Shown here: positions 20,766 to 30,839 of the stretch, one piece after another
Layout of the letters: every line of letters starts with the position of its first letter
Position numbering within the stretch: the stretch's first letter is position 1
Source of the DNA: Azorinus chamasolen
Taxonomy: Eukaryota; Mollusca; Bivalvia; Cardiida; Solecurtidae
Length of the DNA: 64,000 nucleotides
Assembly (NCBI GenBank): GCA_963576725.1
Contig: OY755241.1
Span: 25,022,449-25,086,448 of the forward strand
Reading direction: 5' to 3'
The notes under the pieces: generated by a model
Database searches by the model: none
Seen by the model: the letters and a program-made list of their open reading frames with translations, nothing else
Told to the model about the DNA's origin: nothing
Position numbers and translations under genes: made by a program

Positions 20766-20934
20766 GCTGTGTGTTTATACTGGTACAGGGATGTTTGGCC
20801 TCAGCAGATACTGAAGAGTCAGTTCTATATTTATATCACAAGCAAACAGTGCGGACCCTGGAGATGTTTGATCTTGCTCTGCTTTGTCTACAAATACGTT
20901 AATATATGTCCTCATTAAGTAAAGGCTTTAACGT
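20766..20934 (-). mobile_element. Degenerate PB-A2 MITE
   Basis: GCAGATACTGAAGAGTCAG, AAGCAAACAGTGCGGACCC..TGCTCTGCTTTG arms without a core, and an AAAGGCTTTAA end. Confidence 0.55.
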
Positions 20935-21030
20935 GTCTTGTGTTCGTTTAAGTGTAGCTTCAGAGTCTTTTTCACCGATTATGAAACAAGTTATTTCAGC
21001 TTCTACCTGGTCGCTACAGATGACATTTGA

Positions 21031-21102
21031 GGCCTATAGAAGTCTGCTTACTAAATACATTAGAAGGGTTCTACTGTATTTAGTAAGCAGACTTCTATAG
21101 GC
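21031..21102. repeat. Perfect foldback with PG-like loop
   Basis: 27-bp arms GGCCTATAGAAGTCTGCTTA.. and its complement are separated by 17 bases (ATTAGAAGGGTTCTACT), which reads like a PG-2 terminus. GTGGTCGC, another PG-2 end word, follows at 21116. Confidence 0.7.
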
Positions 21103-21122
21103 TTACCTCTTTTAGGTGGTCG

Positions 21123-21155
<33 letters not shown>

Positions 21156-21162
21156 ACTACTA

Positions 21163-21224
<62 letters not shown>

Positions 21225-21243
21225 AACTACTACTACTACTACA
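21123..21243 (+). repeat. (TAC)n microsatellite
   Basis: About 120 bp of ACT/CTA triplets with two interruptions. A weaker cluster of the same triplet lies at 21567-21600. Confidence 0.95.
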
Positions 21244-21244
21244 T

Positions 21245-22130
21245 CTACATATAAATAACATTTTCTTAGCAACAACTGGGCCCTTGAATGTGATATGTTT
21301 TAAAGTTTTTCTCTATGAATTTAAAACATTACTTGAATTACTGGACTATAAAAACACAAACTATTCATTTGTTGCAAAATTTAACAAAATGTTGCAAAGT
21401 ATAATATAATGATATGAAAATTTTCTATTTAAGGAGTACGAAACTCCATTTTATCGTAAACAACATAGTTTGACTATGAATTATATTGTTGTTGTTGTTA
21501 TTTTGATATGTAAATAACACATTATATTGAATAAACGAAGCATAGGATTCTCCAAAAACAAACAAATACTACTACTATACTACTGCTACTACTACTATAA
21601 CAAGGAAAACTTCTACTGCTACATTCATTTGATTTTTTCTCAATAAACTGCCACCACCATTTGTAAGTAAAGCTGATTGTTCAAGGGTTATGTAGTATAC
21701 AATGCTTACTCACAAACAAGAATGTCAATTAATATTCGCAGTACTTTGAAATTCGTCAATCCAATGAAAGAACACAGTTTCTGTATCTTCTCTGTTTCAT
21801 TCCCTTCTCAAGTTCACAACAGAAGTATATATCCACAAATTAAATGTATATTTCGAACAAATTAACACAAAATACTATATAATTATCCACTGTTGTAACA
21901 CAGATCTACAATAACTATTGAATCTTTTGCGATACTCCTATCCCCCACACACGCAGTCGTAACACACCCACACGAATGGCCATACTGTAGTGAGAGAACT
22001 GTGTCCACCATCATGTACCCGCTTATAGTTACCCTACTCATGCAGAAAAAAATAATGGCTATCCAATATCTGAGTTGTTAAACATTTTATTGATATCTGA
22101 TTCGATCAAACTTTTGAGAAACTATTGACC
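21245..22130. other. AT-rich sequence, no gene found
   Basis: Contains the secondary TAC cluster and simple TTG runs; the 62-codon open frame resembles nothing known. Confidence 0.35.
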
Positions 22131-22133
22131 GTG

Positions 22134-22203
22134 TGGCAAACAGCTTAGATCCTGATGAGACGCCGAGTTACTCGGCGTCTCATCTGGATCAAAGCTGTTT
22201 GCA
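22134..22203. mobile_element. PB-C hairpin
   Basis: GGCAAACAGCTTAGATCCTG arm and the perfect centre GACGCCGAGTTACTCGGCGTC (21 bases, split at the midpoint T). Flanked left by CAAACTTTTGAGAAACTATT as in other PB-C copies. Confidence 0.8.
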
Positions 22204-22361
22204 AATATGAGCCAATATTCGCTTAACATGAGTGTAGTAAAGCCACAAATGAGCTATTAGCCCTTTTAATGTTGAAGTTTTAAAAGGACTGTTCCCAGAT
22301 TCAAAAAGGTCAAACTTACCATGAATATGCAGGGGTATTTGTTTAAGAAAAATATCGCATG

Positions 22362-22430
22362 ACAAACAGTGAAGACCTTGATGAGAGGGATCCTCTAGGA
22401 GCCCTCTCATCTAGGTCTACACTGTTTGCA
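22362..22430. mobile_element. PB-E hairpin
   Basis: ACAAACAGTGAAGACC..GGTCTACACTGTTTGC arms around GAGGGATCCTCTAGGAGCCCTC (split at the centre). The right flank ends GTAAGGGCTAA, possibly a worn TTAA terminus at 22471. Confidence 0.7.
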
Positions 22431-22475
22431 AAGGACATTGGCGACTCGTGTCCCGCACAGTAAGGGCTAATACAG

Positions 22476-22675
22476 TACAGTCCCTTTAATAAGAATACTC
22501 AACTAAAATCAAATTCTGGAGTTTTAAATCAGGCAGTAGCTTAAAATACAGGACAAACTTTATGCTGAAAATATCTCAAGGCGCTTATTTGCATTACACT
22601 TGTACTGTCTTAAGCAACCACCTGGAATTAAAGGCTCCTATATTGATAATTTATGAGGCCGCTTTAGTGAAACTC
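22476..22675. mobile_element. Degenerate PG-2 MITE
   Basis: CAGGCAGTAGCTTAAAATAC and CTTAAGCAACCACCTGGAAT arms with a mutated core; terminal repeats barely recognisable. Confidence 0.5.
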
Positions 22676-22871
22676 CATTATACATTAATTGAGAAATGTT
22701 TCCGGTTCTAAAAATGTCATTTGCTGAATTTTTAAAACATAGGCATGATTCTATTGATCTACAGAAATACAGTTAACGAGTCAAATATGTTTGTCTTAAT
22801 GTGACGTCTCTTCACTGGACGATCATTAAAATCCAAACGTCACCAACGAATCTCCATTAGCGCTCTCAAGG

Positions 22872-23095
22872 TTAACTCTTTACACGCTAAATAATTGTCG
22901 TCTGCAACACTTGTCGTCTGCTATAAATCTTAAAGTGTTTTTTCTACTTGTATTTCTTTAAATAACATTACCACTATGTCAAACAGTTTGAATCCTGATG
23001 AGACGCCGAGTTACTCGGCGTCTCATCTGGATCCAAACTGTTTGCAAAGGGTATGCCAATTTGTCGCTAGCGTTCAGAGTTCAGTTTTAGCTACA
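22872..23095 (+). mobile_element. PB-C MITE
   Basis: TTAACTCTTTACACGC start, TTGTCGTCTGC twice in tandem, then the hairpin AACAGTTTGAATCCTGATGA.. with its perfect GCCGAGTTACTCGGC centre. The right end is unclear. Confidence 0.75.
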
Positions 23096-23129
23096 TTAGC
23101 CCTTAGTCCGCCATTCGCGCCCTGACTGG

Positions 23130-23500
23130 TATTTACAAATAGTTTGGATCCAGATCAGACGCCGCGTAAACCTGTTTCATTCTCAGCTGTGCCCATTCCA
23201 TCATACTGATGCTTTTTGAGGCTTCTGTAAAAGCCATTTTTAAACCATTGTGATAAATAGAGCATTTCCTCCATTGGAGCAAATGCTCTATTTATCACAA
23301 TGTGTTTAAAACTACAAAGTTGTAAAATTTTCCTTTTCCATAGTAAATGCTCATTTTCGGTAGATTTATTCGAAGAGGTTTGGTCTAAAACCGTCTAGGA
23401 GGGAATTGGATAATAGTTTCTCAGAGGTTTGATCCAATCGGAATTCAGTAAATCTACATGAGATTGTTAAAGTTTTAGCAGACGACATTTTTTTAGCAGG
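23130..23500 (+). mobile_element. PB-C MITE interrupted by PB-B
   Basis: Left arm ACAAATAGTTTGGATCCAGA..GACGCCGCG at 23130-23167. After the insertion it resumes with TAATAGTTTCTCAGAGGTTT and GCAGACGAC typical of PB-C. The right hairpin arm is gone. Confidence 0.6.
23191..23412 (+). mobile_element. PB-B MITE nested in PB-C
   Basis: GCCCATTCCATCATACTGAT start, core AGCATTTCCTCCATTGGAGC.., end AGGGAATTGGATAA. Confidence 0.7.
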
Positions 23501-23842
23501 ATAAGCGTTTAGATACCACCAGTATGAAGCATCTGACAAACATGTCATAAACTTAAGAAAACTCTATACAACAAACAAACCATAACATTCACGGTTCATG
23601 GGTCCTGGCTTTCAAATTGCCATGGCAATACGTTTGCACCTTTTAACACGTTTTAAAATGTTTTATATGACAAACATAATGATGGCATTGTTCCAAAAGA
23701 TGGTGTTTTACCACATTATAAATAGGAAAATAATAAATTTATCGACTAGAACCTGGGAATTGTCAGCGAAAGCATTTTGTACTAAACTGTACAGAACGCG
23801 TAAATAGAGATGTTCTCAATTGGGCATTCTTGTATACAAGCA

Positions 23843-24010
23843 CAACCGGTCTAAAGCGACCATCCAAAAATACAGTAGAACCGGTCTAAAGCGACCATCA
23901 AAATACAGTAGAACCGGTCTAAAGCGACCATCCAAAATACAGTAGAACCGGTCTAAAGCGACCATCCAAAATACAGTAGAACCGGTCTAAAGCGACCATC
24001 CAAAATATAG
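23843..24010 (+). repeat. 34-bp tandem array of a PG-2 terminus
   Basis: Five copies of AACCGGTCTAAAGCGACCAT plus CCAAAATACAGTAG, each a PG-2 terminal repeat (CAGTAGAACC..) joined to itself. A complete PG-2 copy follows directly. Confidence 0.85.
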
Positions 24011-24194
24011 TAGAACATGTCTTAAGAGGTCATACATTTTTTGAACATAGGAGTCTTGAAAACAAGGTGGTTTCTTGATGCAGATCGAAAGTAATACAAA
24101 AAGCTCATTCTATTTTGATCTGCATTAAGCTACCACGTACCTGCCTAAAATACCTATAATTAGACCTCGTTTTAATGGCCGCTTAACACAGGAC
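24007..24194. mobile_element. PG-2 MITE adjoining its own terminal array
   Basis: TATAGTAGAACATGTCTTAA start, shortened core (AAAGCTCATTCTATTTTG), CTTAACACAGGACC end. Confidence 0.65.
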
Positions 24195-24355
24195 CACAAG
24201 TTCTCCTGTAAGTATAATTATGTTTTGTTGTTTTGTTTTGTTGTTGTTTTAAACTAGCTGTCTGTATTACATGTATGTTGGTCCTGCATTAAAAAACACA
24301 TGCTCTTGCAGAACCCTGTGTCTGGGTATAGGTATATGGGTATAAACACTACAAG

Positions 24356-24606
24356 CTTACCCCCTTCACTGTTCTATGTTTATTCCAAATTTCAATATCT
24401 ACTGAATATTCATGGACAAACTAGTTATAATAGAATATGGAAGGTGGAACATTGTAGCCATTTTAGAAAGTAAAGCAATATATCTATCAAATTCCATTAG
24501 CAAACAGAGCAGACCCTGATCAGACGGCTCCTATAGGATCCGTCTGGTCTGGGTCTTCTCTGTTTGCATATGCGTGAAAACACATTTATATGAAGGAAAG
24601 GGTTAA
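24356..24606 (-). mobile_element. PB-A1 MITE
   Basis: CCCTTCACTGTTCTATG start, AAAGGGTTAA end, and the hairpin centre GACGGCTCCTATAGGATCCG. Confidence 0.8.
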
Positions 24607-24649
24607 CAGAGAGAAAGGTTTTGTACTCTTCTTTGGCATGTTTACATTT

Positions 24650-25015
24650 TTACTACTACAAATTTTGTCGTCTGCAACATTTGTCGTCTGCTTCATTTGC
24701 TATCTTGAATTTTCTTCCATTTTGTTAAACAACACAATTAAACAGTTTGAATAATAATGATACAACATGTTACCAATCTGTGTCCAAACAGTTTGATTAA
24801 TAATAATTACAGATTCTCCACTGACAGCCACAGATTTACGTAATTGTCGTGTGTAAACATTATTTATTTACAGCTCCATTTTTTCAAAATAATCTTTATT
24901 TGAACAATCACCCCATCTCGTACAGTCAGTGTCAAATGGACTGGACCCTGACCAATCACCGGTTTACTCGGCGTCTCATCTTCATCCAAACTACTTGCTA
25001 ATTCGTCCTATATAG
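24650..25015 (+). mobile_element. Degenerate PB-C sequence
   Basis: Two GTCGTCTGC words near 24670, a CAAACAGTTTGATTAATAAT stretch, and at 24930-25005 a half core TTTACTCGGCGTCTCATCTT. More than one copy is probably overlaid. Confidence 0.5.
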
Positions 25016-25049
25016 AGCATTAAAATGTGTATTAATGACCCATAATTTA

Positions 25050-25446
25050 ACTCACATTTGCAAACAGATTGGTTCCTAATTAACCCACCCCACCCCTAAT
25101 GACGCCTTTTGACGCGTCAGTAAAGGTCATTTTTGAAACCACTGCGATAAATAGAGCATTTGCTCCTATGGAGCAAATGCTCTATTTATTACAATGGTTT
25201 AAAAACTACACAATTCTAAAGTTTTCCTTTTCTCTAATAAATGCTCCTTTTTGGTAGATTTGATCAAAGAGGTAGGATCTAAAAATAGCCTATAAAGGAA
25301 TGGGTTAAGAGGAAGAATAACTCGGATTCGAGCTGTTAGACATTCAGTGAATAATTATGCAAAGCTTAATCGAATCGGAAGAAATCAACATTAATTAAGC
25401 AGACGACAAGTGTTGCAGACGTCATTCAAAGCGGGATAAGGGTTAA
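25050..25446 (+). mobile_element. PB-C MITE interrupted by PB-B
   Basis: TTTGCAAACAGATTGGTTCC then the inserted PB-B; resumes GAGGAAGAATAACTCGG.. and GCAGACGACAAGTGTTGCAG, ending GATAAGGGTTAA. The insertion falls inside the former hairpin. Confidence 0.7.
25080..25308 (+). mobile_element. PB-B MITE nested in PB-C
   Basis: 229 bp, TTAA at both ends, centre TTTGCTCCTATGGAGCAAA. Confidence 0.8.
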
Positions 25447-25633
25447 CCCTTTACTCCATAATTACGCCTTTCTACACCTTTGTAAACAGAGTAGACCCAG
25501 ATCAGACGGCTCCTATAGGAGCCGTCTGATCAGGGTCTGCTCTGTTTGCTTATGATATAATATAGATATGATTCTACAAATTCGGTCATGTCCAAACGTT
25601 TCTTACATGCATATTGATAGAGTGTACGGTTAA
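25443..25633 (+). mobile_element. PB-A2 MITE sharing a TTAA with PB-C
   Basis: Begins at the very TTAA that ends the preceding PB-C (AAGGGTTAACCCTTTACTCC). Perfect hairpin core GACGGCTCCTATAGGAGCCG.. at 25505-25530. Confidence 0.8.
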
Positions 25634-25639
25634 AGTAGT

Positions 25640-25965
25640 CGCACTCCGTCGTCTGGGTTTATGACATACGAATAAAAAAAGTGAGAATTTCCATTGACAT
25701 TCTATTTCTCAATGGGGATTTGTATTGTCGCTGTGCACACTGGATATTGATGGCTCGTATTTAAACCAATGTAATATTTGTTTACACCATCAAGAGGGGG
25801 TGTTGCTAGATCTTGAGAAATAAAACAGTTCACAAAGTAAATGATTATTTTATAATACATGAACGGAGAACTTTAAACATGTCAAAATTGCCGAGCATTA
25901 GAAGCACCTGTCGACAGCGACACAGGTTGTATCGTATTCAAGAGTCACAATAAAGTCACACAAAC
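25640..25965. other. Unique sequence, nothing recognised
   Basis: About 325 bp without repeats or coding potential; GGAGTGTACGGTTAAAGTAG-like MITE edge only at the left boundary. Confidence 0.3.
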
Positions 25966-25971
25966 CGGTTA

Positions 25972-26176
25972 CAGTTAAACCCCTTTAAACCGGAATTCTA
26001 GTAGAGACGAATTCAAATACTTTTAGACAGGTGGCATCTTAATGCAAGGTGAAAGTCATGCAGAAAGCTCACATATGAGCTTTCTACATGACTCTCACCC
26101 TGTATTAAGCTGCCACATGTCACCAAGACCGATATTTATACTAAAATTAACGCCCTATTCAGAGGGTTTATTACTG
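25972..26176. mobile_element. PG-3 MITE
   Basis: 205 bp between TA dinucleotides. CAGTTAAACCCCTTTAAACC start, AGAAAGCTCACATATGAGCT centre, GGGTTTATTACTG end. Confidence 0.85.
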
Positions 26177-26179
26177 TAT

Positions 26180-26490
26180 TGAATTCTTTTTACCCTTAAA
26201 AACGTGTTTTCGTAAAAAAATATACTCTGCTTCGAAATTACAAAATTTACCTTTTGTTGCATTATTTCGTGATATAACCTAGACTCGATTTCCAATTTCC
26301 TTGATCTTGAACTGCAATGGATCGTATTTACTTCTGGATCTGGACATATGCATGTACATGTTTTAACAGGCCAATAATTTAGCTCAGCTACTGAAGGGGT
26401 TGAGAAATATGCACTTTAAGGTGATAAAAAGGCGAAGAATTAAGGCAAACACTGTTTAAACATTAGCCATTGTTGATCAAATATAAACCT
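26180..26490. other. AT-rich sequence, nothing recognised
   Basis: No repeat or exon identified. Confidence 0.3.
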
Positions 26491-26712
26491 ATTTCAAGAA
26501 AAAGTGCACGCTGTACTCGACAATCTGCTACCCTCTCGCCGCCGTTGTTCGAATCCCGGTTTAGGTATTTGAATTATTCAAAAGAGGAAGCCTTCCTGTT
26601 AACTTGCGTTAGATCGGTGGTTCTACAAGGGTTTTCTTCTGTGCAAGAAAGAGCGCAATTTGTTCCGTGCACATACAACCCTCTGGGGCCTCCACCTGTA
26701 ATTAACTGGACG
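26490..26712 (+). mobile_element. tRNA-derived SINE, 5' truncated
   Basis: GTTCGAATCCCGG at 26547-26559 matches the TPsiC-arm/B-box promoter of tRNA genes, preceded by an anticodon-arm-like CTGTACTCGACAATCTGC. The body contains GGTGGTTCTAC..GTTCCGTGCAC..GGCCTCCACCTGTAATTA, which resembles central domains of mollusc SINEs as I remember them. A related body fragment lies at 52591-52682. It is not a functional tRNA: no cloverleaf can be drawn upstream. Confidence 0.6.
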
Positions 26713-26726
26713 TTGTGATATTCCTG

Positions 26727-26923
26727 AAACACTGACGCCTTTTGACGCTTCTGTAAAAGTCACTTTTGAAACCATTGTGATATTCCTATGGAGCAAATGC
26801 TCTGTTCATCACATTGGTTTAAAAACTACATAATTCTAAAACTTTCAATGTCTCTAGCATACGCTCCTTTTGGTAAATCTATTCAAAGAGATTGATCTAA
26901 AATAGCCTATGAGGTAATGGGTT
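26727..26923 (+). mobile_element. PB-B MITE, left arm deleted
   Basis: TGACGCCTTTTGACGCTTCT start, half hairpin TCCTATGGAGCAAATGCTCT, end GGTAATGGGTTTAA. Confidence 0.7.
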
Positions 26924-26939
26924 TAACCGGGGTATGATT

Positions 26940-27590
26940 TCGCTACAATTTTTTAATTTACTCCAATGCAGATAATAAATAGAAACAAAACCAACTTCTT
27001 ACCAGAGTCTGTCTGTTTTGTATTGTCGTACTGCACAGTGCACACTAGTAACACTATATCGCCTGATCCCCTTATTATCCAAGGTCTTACAGTCCAATGA
27101 TTTCGTGAAATCAAAAATATTTTCTAGAAGTGTGTATATGCTTTTAACCGTTTTATATACAAATGCAAAATCCAAATATTATTTTGAAAAATCAGTACAA
27201 TACGCGAAAAAATATCAAAAAATATTTTACTTAGATTCTCCAACATATGCCCATTTTCTACAGCTCTATATTATAGTTCCCACCACTTATTGTATAACAC
27301 TTATTAGGCACCCGTTCGTCAATACGAAATGAACGAAAAGACATTTTGAAAGCATGCAATAAATACATATCGGTACTATCGTCACATATACATGCAGTAG
27401 AATTAACGAGCTGTGTGATATGATACAGGGTTCCCACGGACATTTACAAAAGGGCGTCAAGGTGATAATATCAGGCGACCAGGTACTGTGCCACACTGTC
27501 AACTTTCCCAGAATGTCACGATGGGAAGTCTGAAATTTAATCGCTATATGTATTGGTGACAGATACATATGATCATTTAGATGTATCTGT
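26940..27590. other. Mostly unique sequence, no gene found
   Basis: Open frames of 104 (plus), 61 and 93 codons (minus) overlap and resemble no known protein. AT-rich; small palindrome TGATTTCGTGAAATCA at 27097. Confidence 0.3.
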
Positions 27591-27595
27591 AAATA

Positions 27596-27764
27596 CCGTA
27601 AACCTCTCTATAACGGCCATTAGATTGTGTTATCTAGCTGGTATTTATGGCAGGTGAAAGTATAGGAGCGTTCTGTTTTACTTTCACCTTGCTTTAAGCA
27701 GCCATCTGCCTTTAACATAAAATGCTTTATGTAATTTAGTGGTCAGTATAGAGAGGTTTTACTG
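27596..27764. mobile_element. PG-1 MITE, left arm deleted
   Basis: CCTCTCTATAACGGCCATTA start and GAGAGGTTTTACTG end. The right arm GGAGCGTTCTGTTTTACTTT is intact but its partner is missing. Confidence 0.8.
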
Positions 27765-27784
27765 TTATAAACGTTAGTGTCGAC

Positions 27785-27925
27785 TGGTTCTACAGTTCCA
27801 GTTATATCCAAAGTTTTCATGTGTTCATGTACCATTATAAAAATATAATATAACGGATACTAATAATACTAATTATGTTATTACACATAGTTCTTACATA
27901 AATATTCATGGGGTAGATGGCTAAG
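27785..27925 (+). mobile_element. PB-A2 right-part fragment
   Basis: TTCTACAGTTCCAGTTATAT..TTCTTACATAAATATTCATG with no hairpin. Confidence 0.5.
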
Positions 27926-28175
27926 TATGTACCGTTACACGTCACTGATAGGTGTCATAAACAGCGGTATGGTGTAAGGCGCAAGTGCACAGAAGCAGCG
28001 CACTGGCCCTTAAGAATTCACACATCGCATGCCAGGTTTTATTGTATGTTGTGAAAGCACGGGACATGTATTTTTACTATTTCAAACTATTTTCAGAGTG
28101 GAATAGTCAATCAGTGTTTAAATGAACAGTCCACTCAGTTTCAAAGGCTTATACTTGCTAGAGGATATTGAATGA

Positions 28176-28242
28176 CAATCAGTGCAGACCCTGATCAGAG
28201 GGCTCCTCTAGGAGCCCTCTGATCAGGGTCTGCACTGTTTGC
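28176..28242. mobile_element. PB-E hairpin, best copy
   Basis: CAATCAGTGCAGACCCTGAT arm, perfect centre AGGGCTCCTCTAGGAGCCCT, complementary arm ending GCACTGTTTG. Confidence 0.8.
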
Positions 28243-28348
28243 ATATGTCAGTGCATGTGTGTCCTGCATTCAGCTGGTTAACCCATTACCCTTTCAATGC
28301 TGATTTGTTTAAAGTGATTAATTACAGGGTCTACTCAATGTTAAATGC

Positions 28349-28577
28349 TTAACCCATTCCCTCATATTGACGACTTTTGACGAATCTATAGAAGTTACTT
28401 TGTGAAACCATTGTGATAAATAAAGCATTTGCTCCTATAGGAGCAAATGCTCTATTTATCACAATGGTTTCAAGCTACACAATTCTAAACTTTTCCTTTT
28501 CTCTAGTTAATACTCCTTTTCGGTAGATTTATTCAAATAGGTTGTATCTAAAAATAGCCTATGAGGTAATGGGTTAA
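28349..28577 (+). mobile_element. PB-B MITE, well preserved
   Basis: 229 bp with TTAA on both ends and the perfect centre TTTGCTCCTATAGGAGCAAA. Confidence 0.85.
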
Positions 28578-28579
28578 AC

Positions 28580-28665
28580 GTGCTAGAGGATTTTGAATGA
28601 ATATTAGTGAAGACCCTGATCAGAGGACTCCTATATATACACCATTTGCAATGTAATAAAACACG
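28580..28665 (+). mobile_element. PB-E half copy
   Basis: GTGCTAGAGGATTTTGAATG matches sequence left of the 28176 hairpin; then GTGAAGACCCTGATCAGAGG and no complete right arm. Confidence 0.6.
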
Positions 28666-28859
28666 TTTGTTACAATCCTGTTATAAATGTCTTTCTGTCT
28701 TGTTTTAGAATTCTCGAAACATGCTAACAATAGTTAATTGTTAATGTAAAACTGGACAAACAGATACGTACAGCAGGATTGTAATAAATGTGCTTTATTG
28801 CATTTCCCATTCGTTAACAATATAAATAAAACCTGACTTGAGATGTTTTACACAGATAG

Positions 28860-29112
28860 TTTCTGAATACAGGTAATACATCATGCAGAAGGCTCCATTG
28901 GAGCTTCCTGTATGACTTTCATCCTGCACTAAGCAGCCACCGGTCTACAAACAATCTCAATTTGGCAACAAAAACCCAACCCACTCCCTGTATAACATTC
29001 ACCCTGCATTAAGCTGTTTACCGATCTGAAATATCTCAGTTTTGCAAAGGAGCTTTCTGCAAGAGTTTCATCCTGCATTAAGCTACCATCTTGTTTTGTA
29101 GACCGGTAAAGT
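28860..29112. mobile_element. PG-3 MITE with arm repeated three times
   Basis: The arm TTCATCCTGCAYTAAGC recurs at about 28918, 28989 and 29065. The first belongs to a short hairpin (AGAAGGCTCCATTGGAGCTT). Confidence 0.6.
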
Positions 29113-29256
29113 TTGAATATTTTAATTCGCGAAGTTTTACTTTATCCACATGAGCTGTTTCTATAGGGAATCAACGCATAAACATGAAGCAGTATTCTCC
29201 CTCGAAAAAAAAAAAGAATTTGGAGTGATAAAAAATCCTATTCAGTCATTAGTAAA

Positions 29257-29442
29257 TACTGTAGAGCGGTCATCAAAAGGAGGTTTAATTATGGATCTGT
29301 AAGGCAGATGGTAGCTTAATGCAGGTCAAAACTAATACAGGAACTTTCTGCATTACTTTTGCCCTACATTAAGCAACCACCTACTTTTATTTAAGACTCA
29401 TATATTCAATAAATGAATGGCTGCTTGGAACAGGTTCTACTG
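29257..29442. mobile_element. PG-2 MITE, left terminus damaged
   Basis: GAGCGGTCATCAAAAGGAGG start, GGCAGATGGTAGCTTAATGC..ATTAAGCAACCACC arms, right end GGTTCTACTG before TA. Confidence 0.7.
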
Positions 29443-29444
29443 TA

Positions 29445-29876
29445 TACAAACTCACTCAAGTAAATAAAACATATTTGATCTAGACTACACATAGGTGCAA
29501 CATTCCAAATTGTTTCGGGTTTAGTTTTTAGGGTGTTGGTTTGTTGTTGTTTTTGCACGAATATAAAACCTATAAACACGTCATTATTATCAATAAATTG
29601 CAAAATATGCGAAAATAAAAGTCTACATTAATACTCCTTACTCGAACAAAACCCCTACGAAGCTGAATGTGTCCATGACCCTTTAAAGGGACATATGCAA
29701 ACTTTGTAGACCTCGACTAGAACGTTATCTGAATAGAATACAGTTTGCTTAACAAATTATTCTCCAAAGGCCTTAAAAGCAACCAAATTCTCGCAGAAAA
29801 CACCCCTTTCAATTGAAAGCTGGATTGTGTCAGGATATACAGGTGCAAATGAGTAAATGCACTTAGTAAATGAAAC
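29445..29876. other. Unique AT-rich sequence, nothing recognised
   Basis: No repeats; the 65-codon minus open frame resembles nothing known. Confidence 0.3.
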
Positions 29877-30126
29877 TTAACCCTTTCCCTCATATAAACG
29901 TGTTTTCAAGCATCTGCAAACAGAGTAGACCCAGATCAGACGGCTCCTATAGGAGCCGTCTGATCAGGGTCTGCTCTGTTTGCTAATGGATTTTGATAAA
30001 TCTGTTTCTATACTTTCTAAAATGGCTGCAATGTTCCACCTTCAAAATTTCCTTATAAATAGTTTGTCCATAAATATTCAGTAGGTATTGAAATTTGTAA
30101 TAAACATACAACAGGGAAAGGGTTCA
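29877..30126 (+). mobile_element. PB-A1 MITE, reference-quality copy
   Basis: 250 bp. TTAACCCTTTCCCTCATATA start, perfect core GACGGCTCCTATAGGAGCCG.., end GGGAAAGGGTTCA (TTAA mutated). Confidence 0.88.
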
Positions 30127-30127
30127 T

Positions 30128-30332
30128 TAACCATGTCTGCGTCAAATGAATTTCATCTGCTGAAATTATCGTCTGCGTCAGGATTCAAATTAAAGATTTC
30201 TTCTATTTCTTTACTTAAAATTTGTCAAATAGCCTGGGCCCCGAGGAGATGCCGAGGTACTCGGCGTTTCCTTTAGATCCAAATTGTTTAAAAAGTTTAT
30301 CAGAATCTCGCCTATGTCGGCGAAGGAGTTAA
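30128..30332 (+). mobile_element. PB-C MITE
   Basis: TCTGCTGAAATTATCGTCTG flank, core GAGATGCCGAGGTACTCGGC.., end CGGCGAAGGAGTTAA. It immediately follows PB-A1. Confidence 0.7.
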
Positions 30333-30385
30333 ATGAACACACCCTATATAAATGCATACTACCCGATTTTAGTCAATTTGGAAAT

Positions 30386-30596
30386 ACGCTAGAACCCCTC
30401 TTAAGCGACCACTTAATGAATAAACATTGGTGTTTTTAGAAGCAGGTGGTTGATTTATGCAGCACGAAAGTAACGCAGAAAGCTCCAGGAGGAGCTTTCT
30501 ACGTAACTTTTGTCCTGCATTAAGCTACTTCCATTCTATAACACAAATAATTAGATACCCTTTTTGTGGTCGATTTAAGGGAGGTTTTTATCGTAT
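30386..30596. mobile_element. PG-2 MITE
   Basis: GCTAGAACCCCTCTTAAGCG start, core GCAGAAAGCTCCAGGAGGAGCTTTC (split at centre), end GTGGTCGATTTAAGGG. Confidence 0.75.
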
Positions 30597-30633
30597 AATC
30601 TTAACAATGCTCCGTTTGAGCAAATAACAGTTA

Positions 30634-30836
30634 CAGTAAACCCCTCTAAATTCGAATTCTAGTTGAGAAGAATTTAGTTATGTTTAGGCAGGTGACTGCT
30701 TAATACAGGGTGAATGTCATGCAGAAAGCTCCTCGAGGAGCTTTCTGCATGACTTTCACCCTGCATTAAGCTGCCACCTATTTCCAAGACTTATATTTAT
30801 ACTAAACTGAAGGTCCGGTTTAGATGTATTTTACTG
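30634..30836. mobile_element. PG-3 MITE, reference-quality copy
   Basis: 203 bp between TA dinucleotides. CAGTAAACCCCTCTAAATTC start, perfect centre AAAGCTCCTCGAGGAGCTTT, GATGTATTTTACTG end. Confidence 0.88.
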
Positions 30837-30839
30837 TAT

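Noticed and set aside
26547..26557. tRNA gene
   Set aside because: Only the B-box/TPsiC arm is present; no acceptor stem or D arm pairs upstream, so a SINE remnant is more likely.
28680..28800. Short inverted pair ACAATCCTG..CAGGATTGT
   Set aside because: Only about 10 bp arms with no second copy in the window; may be chance.
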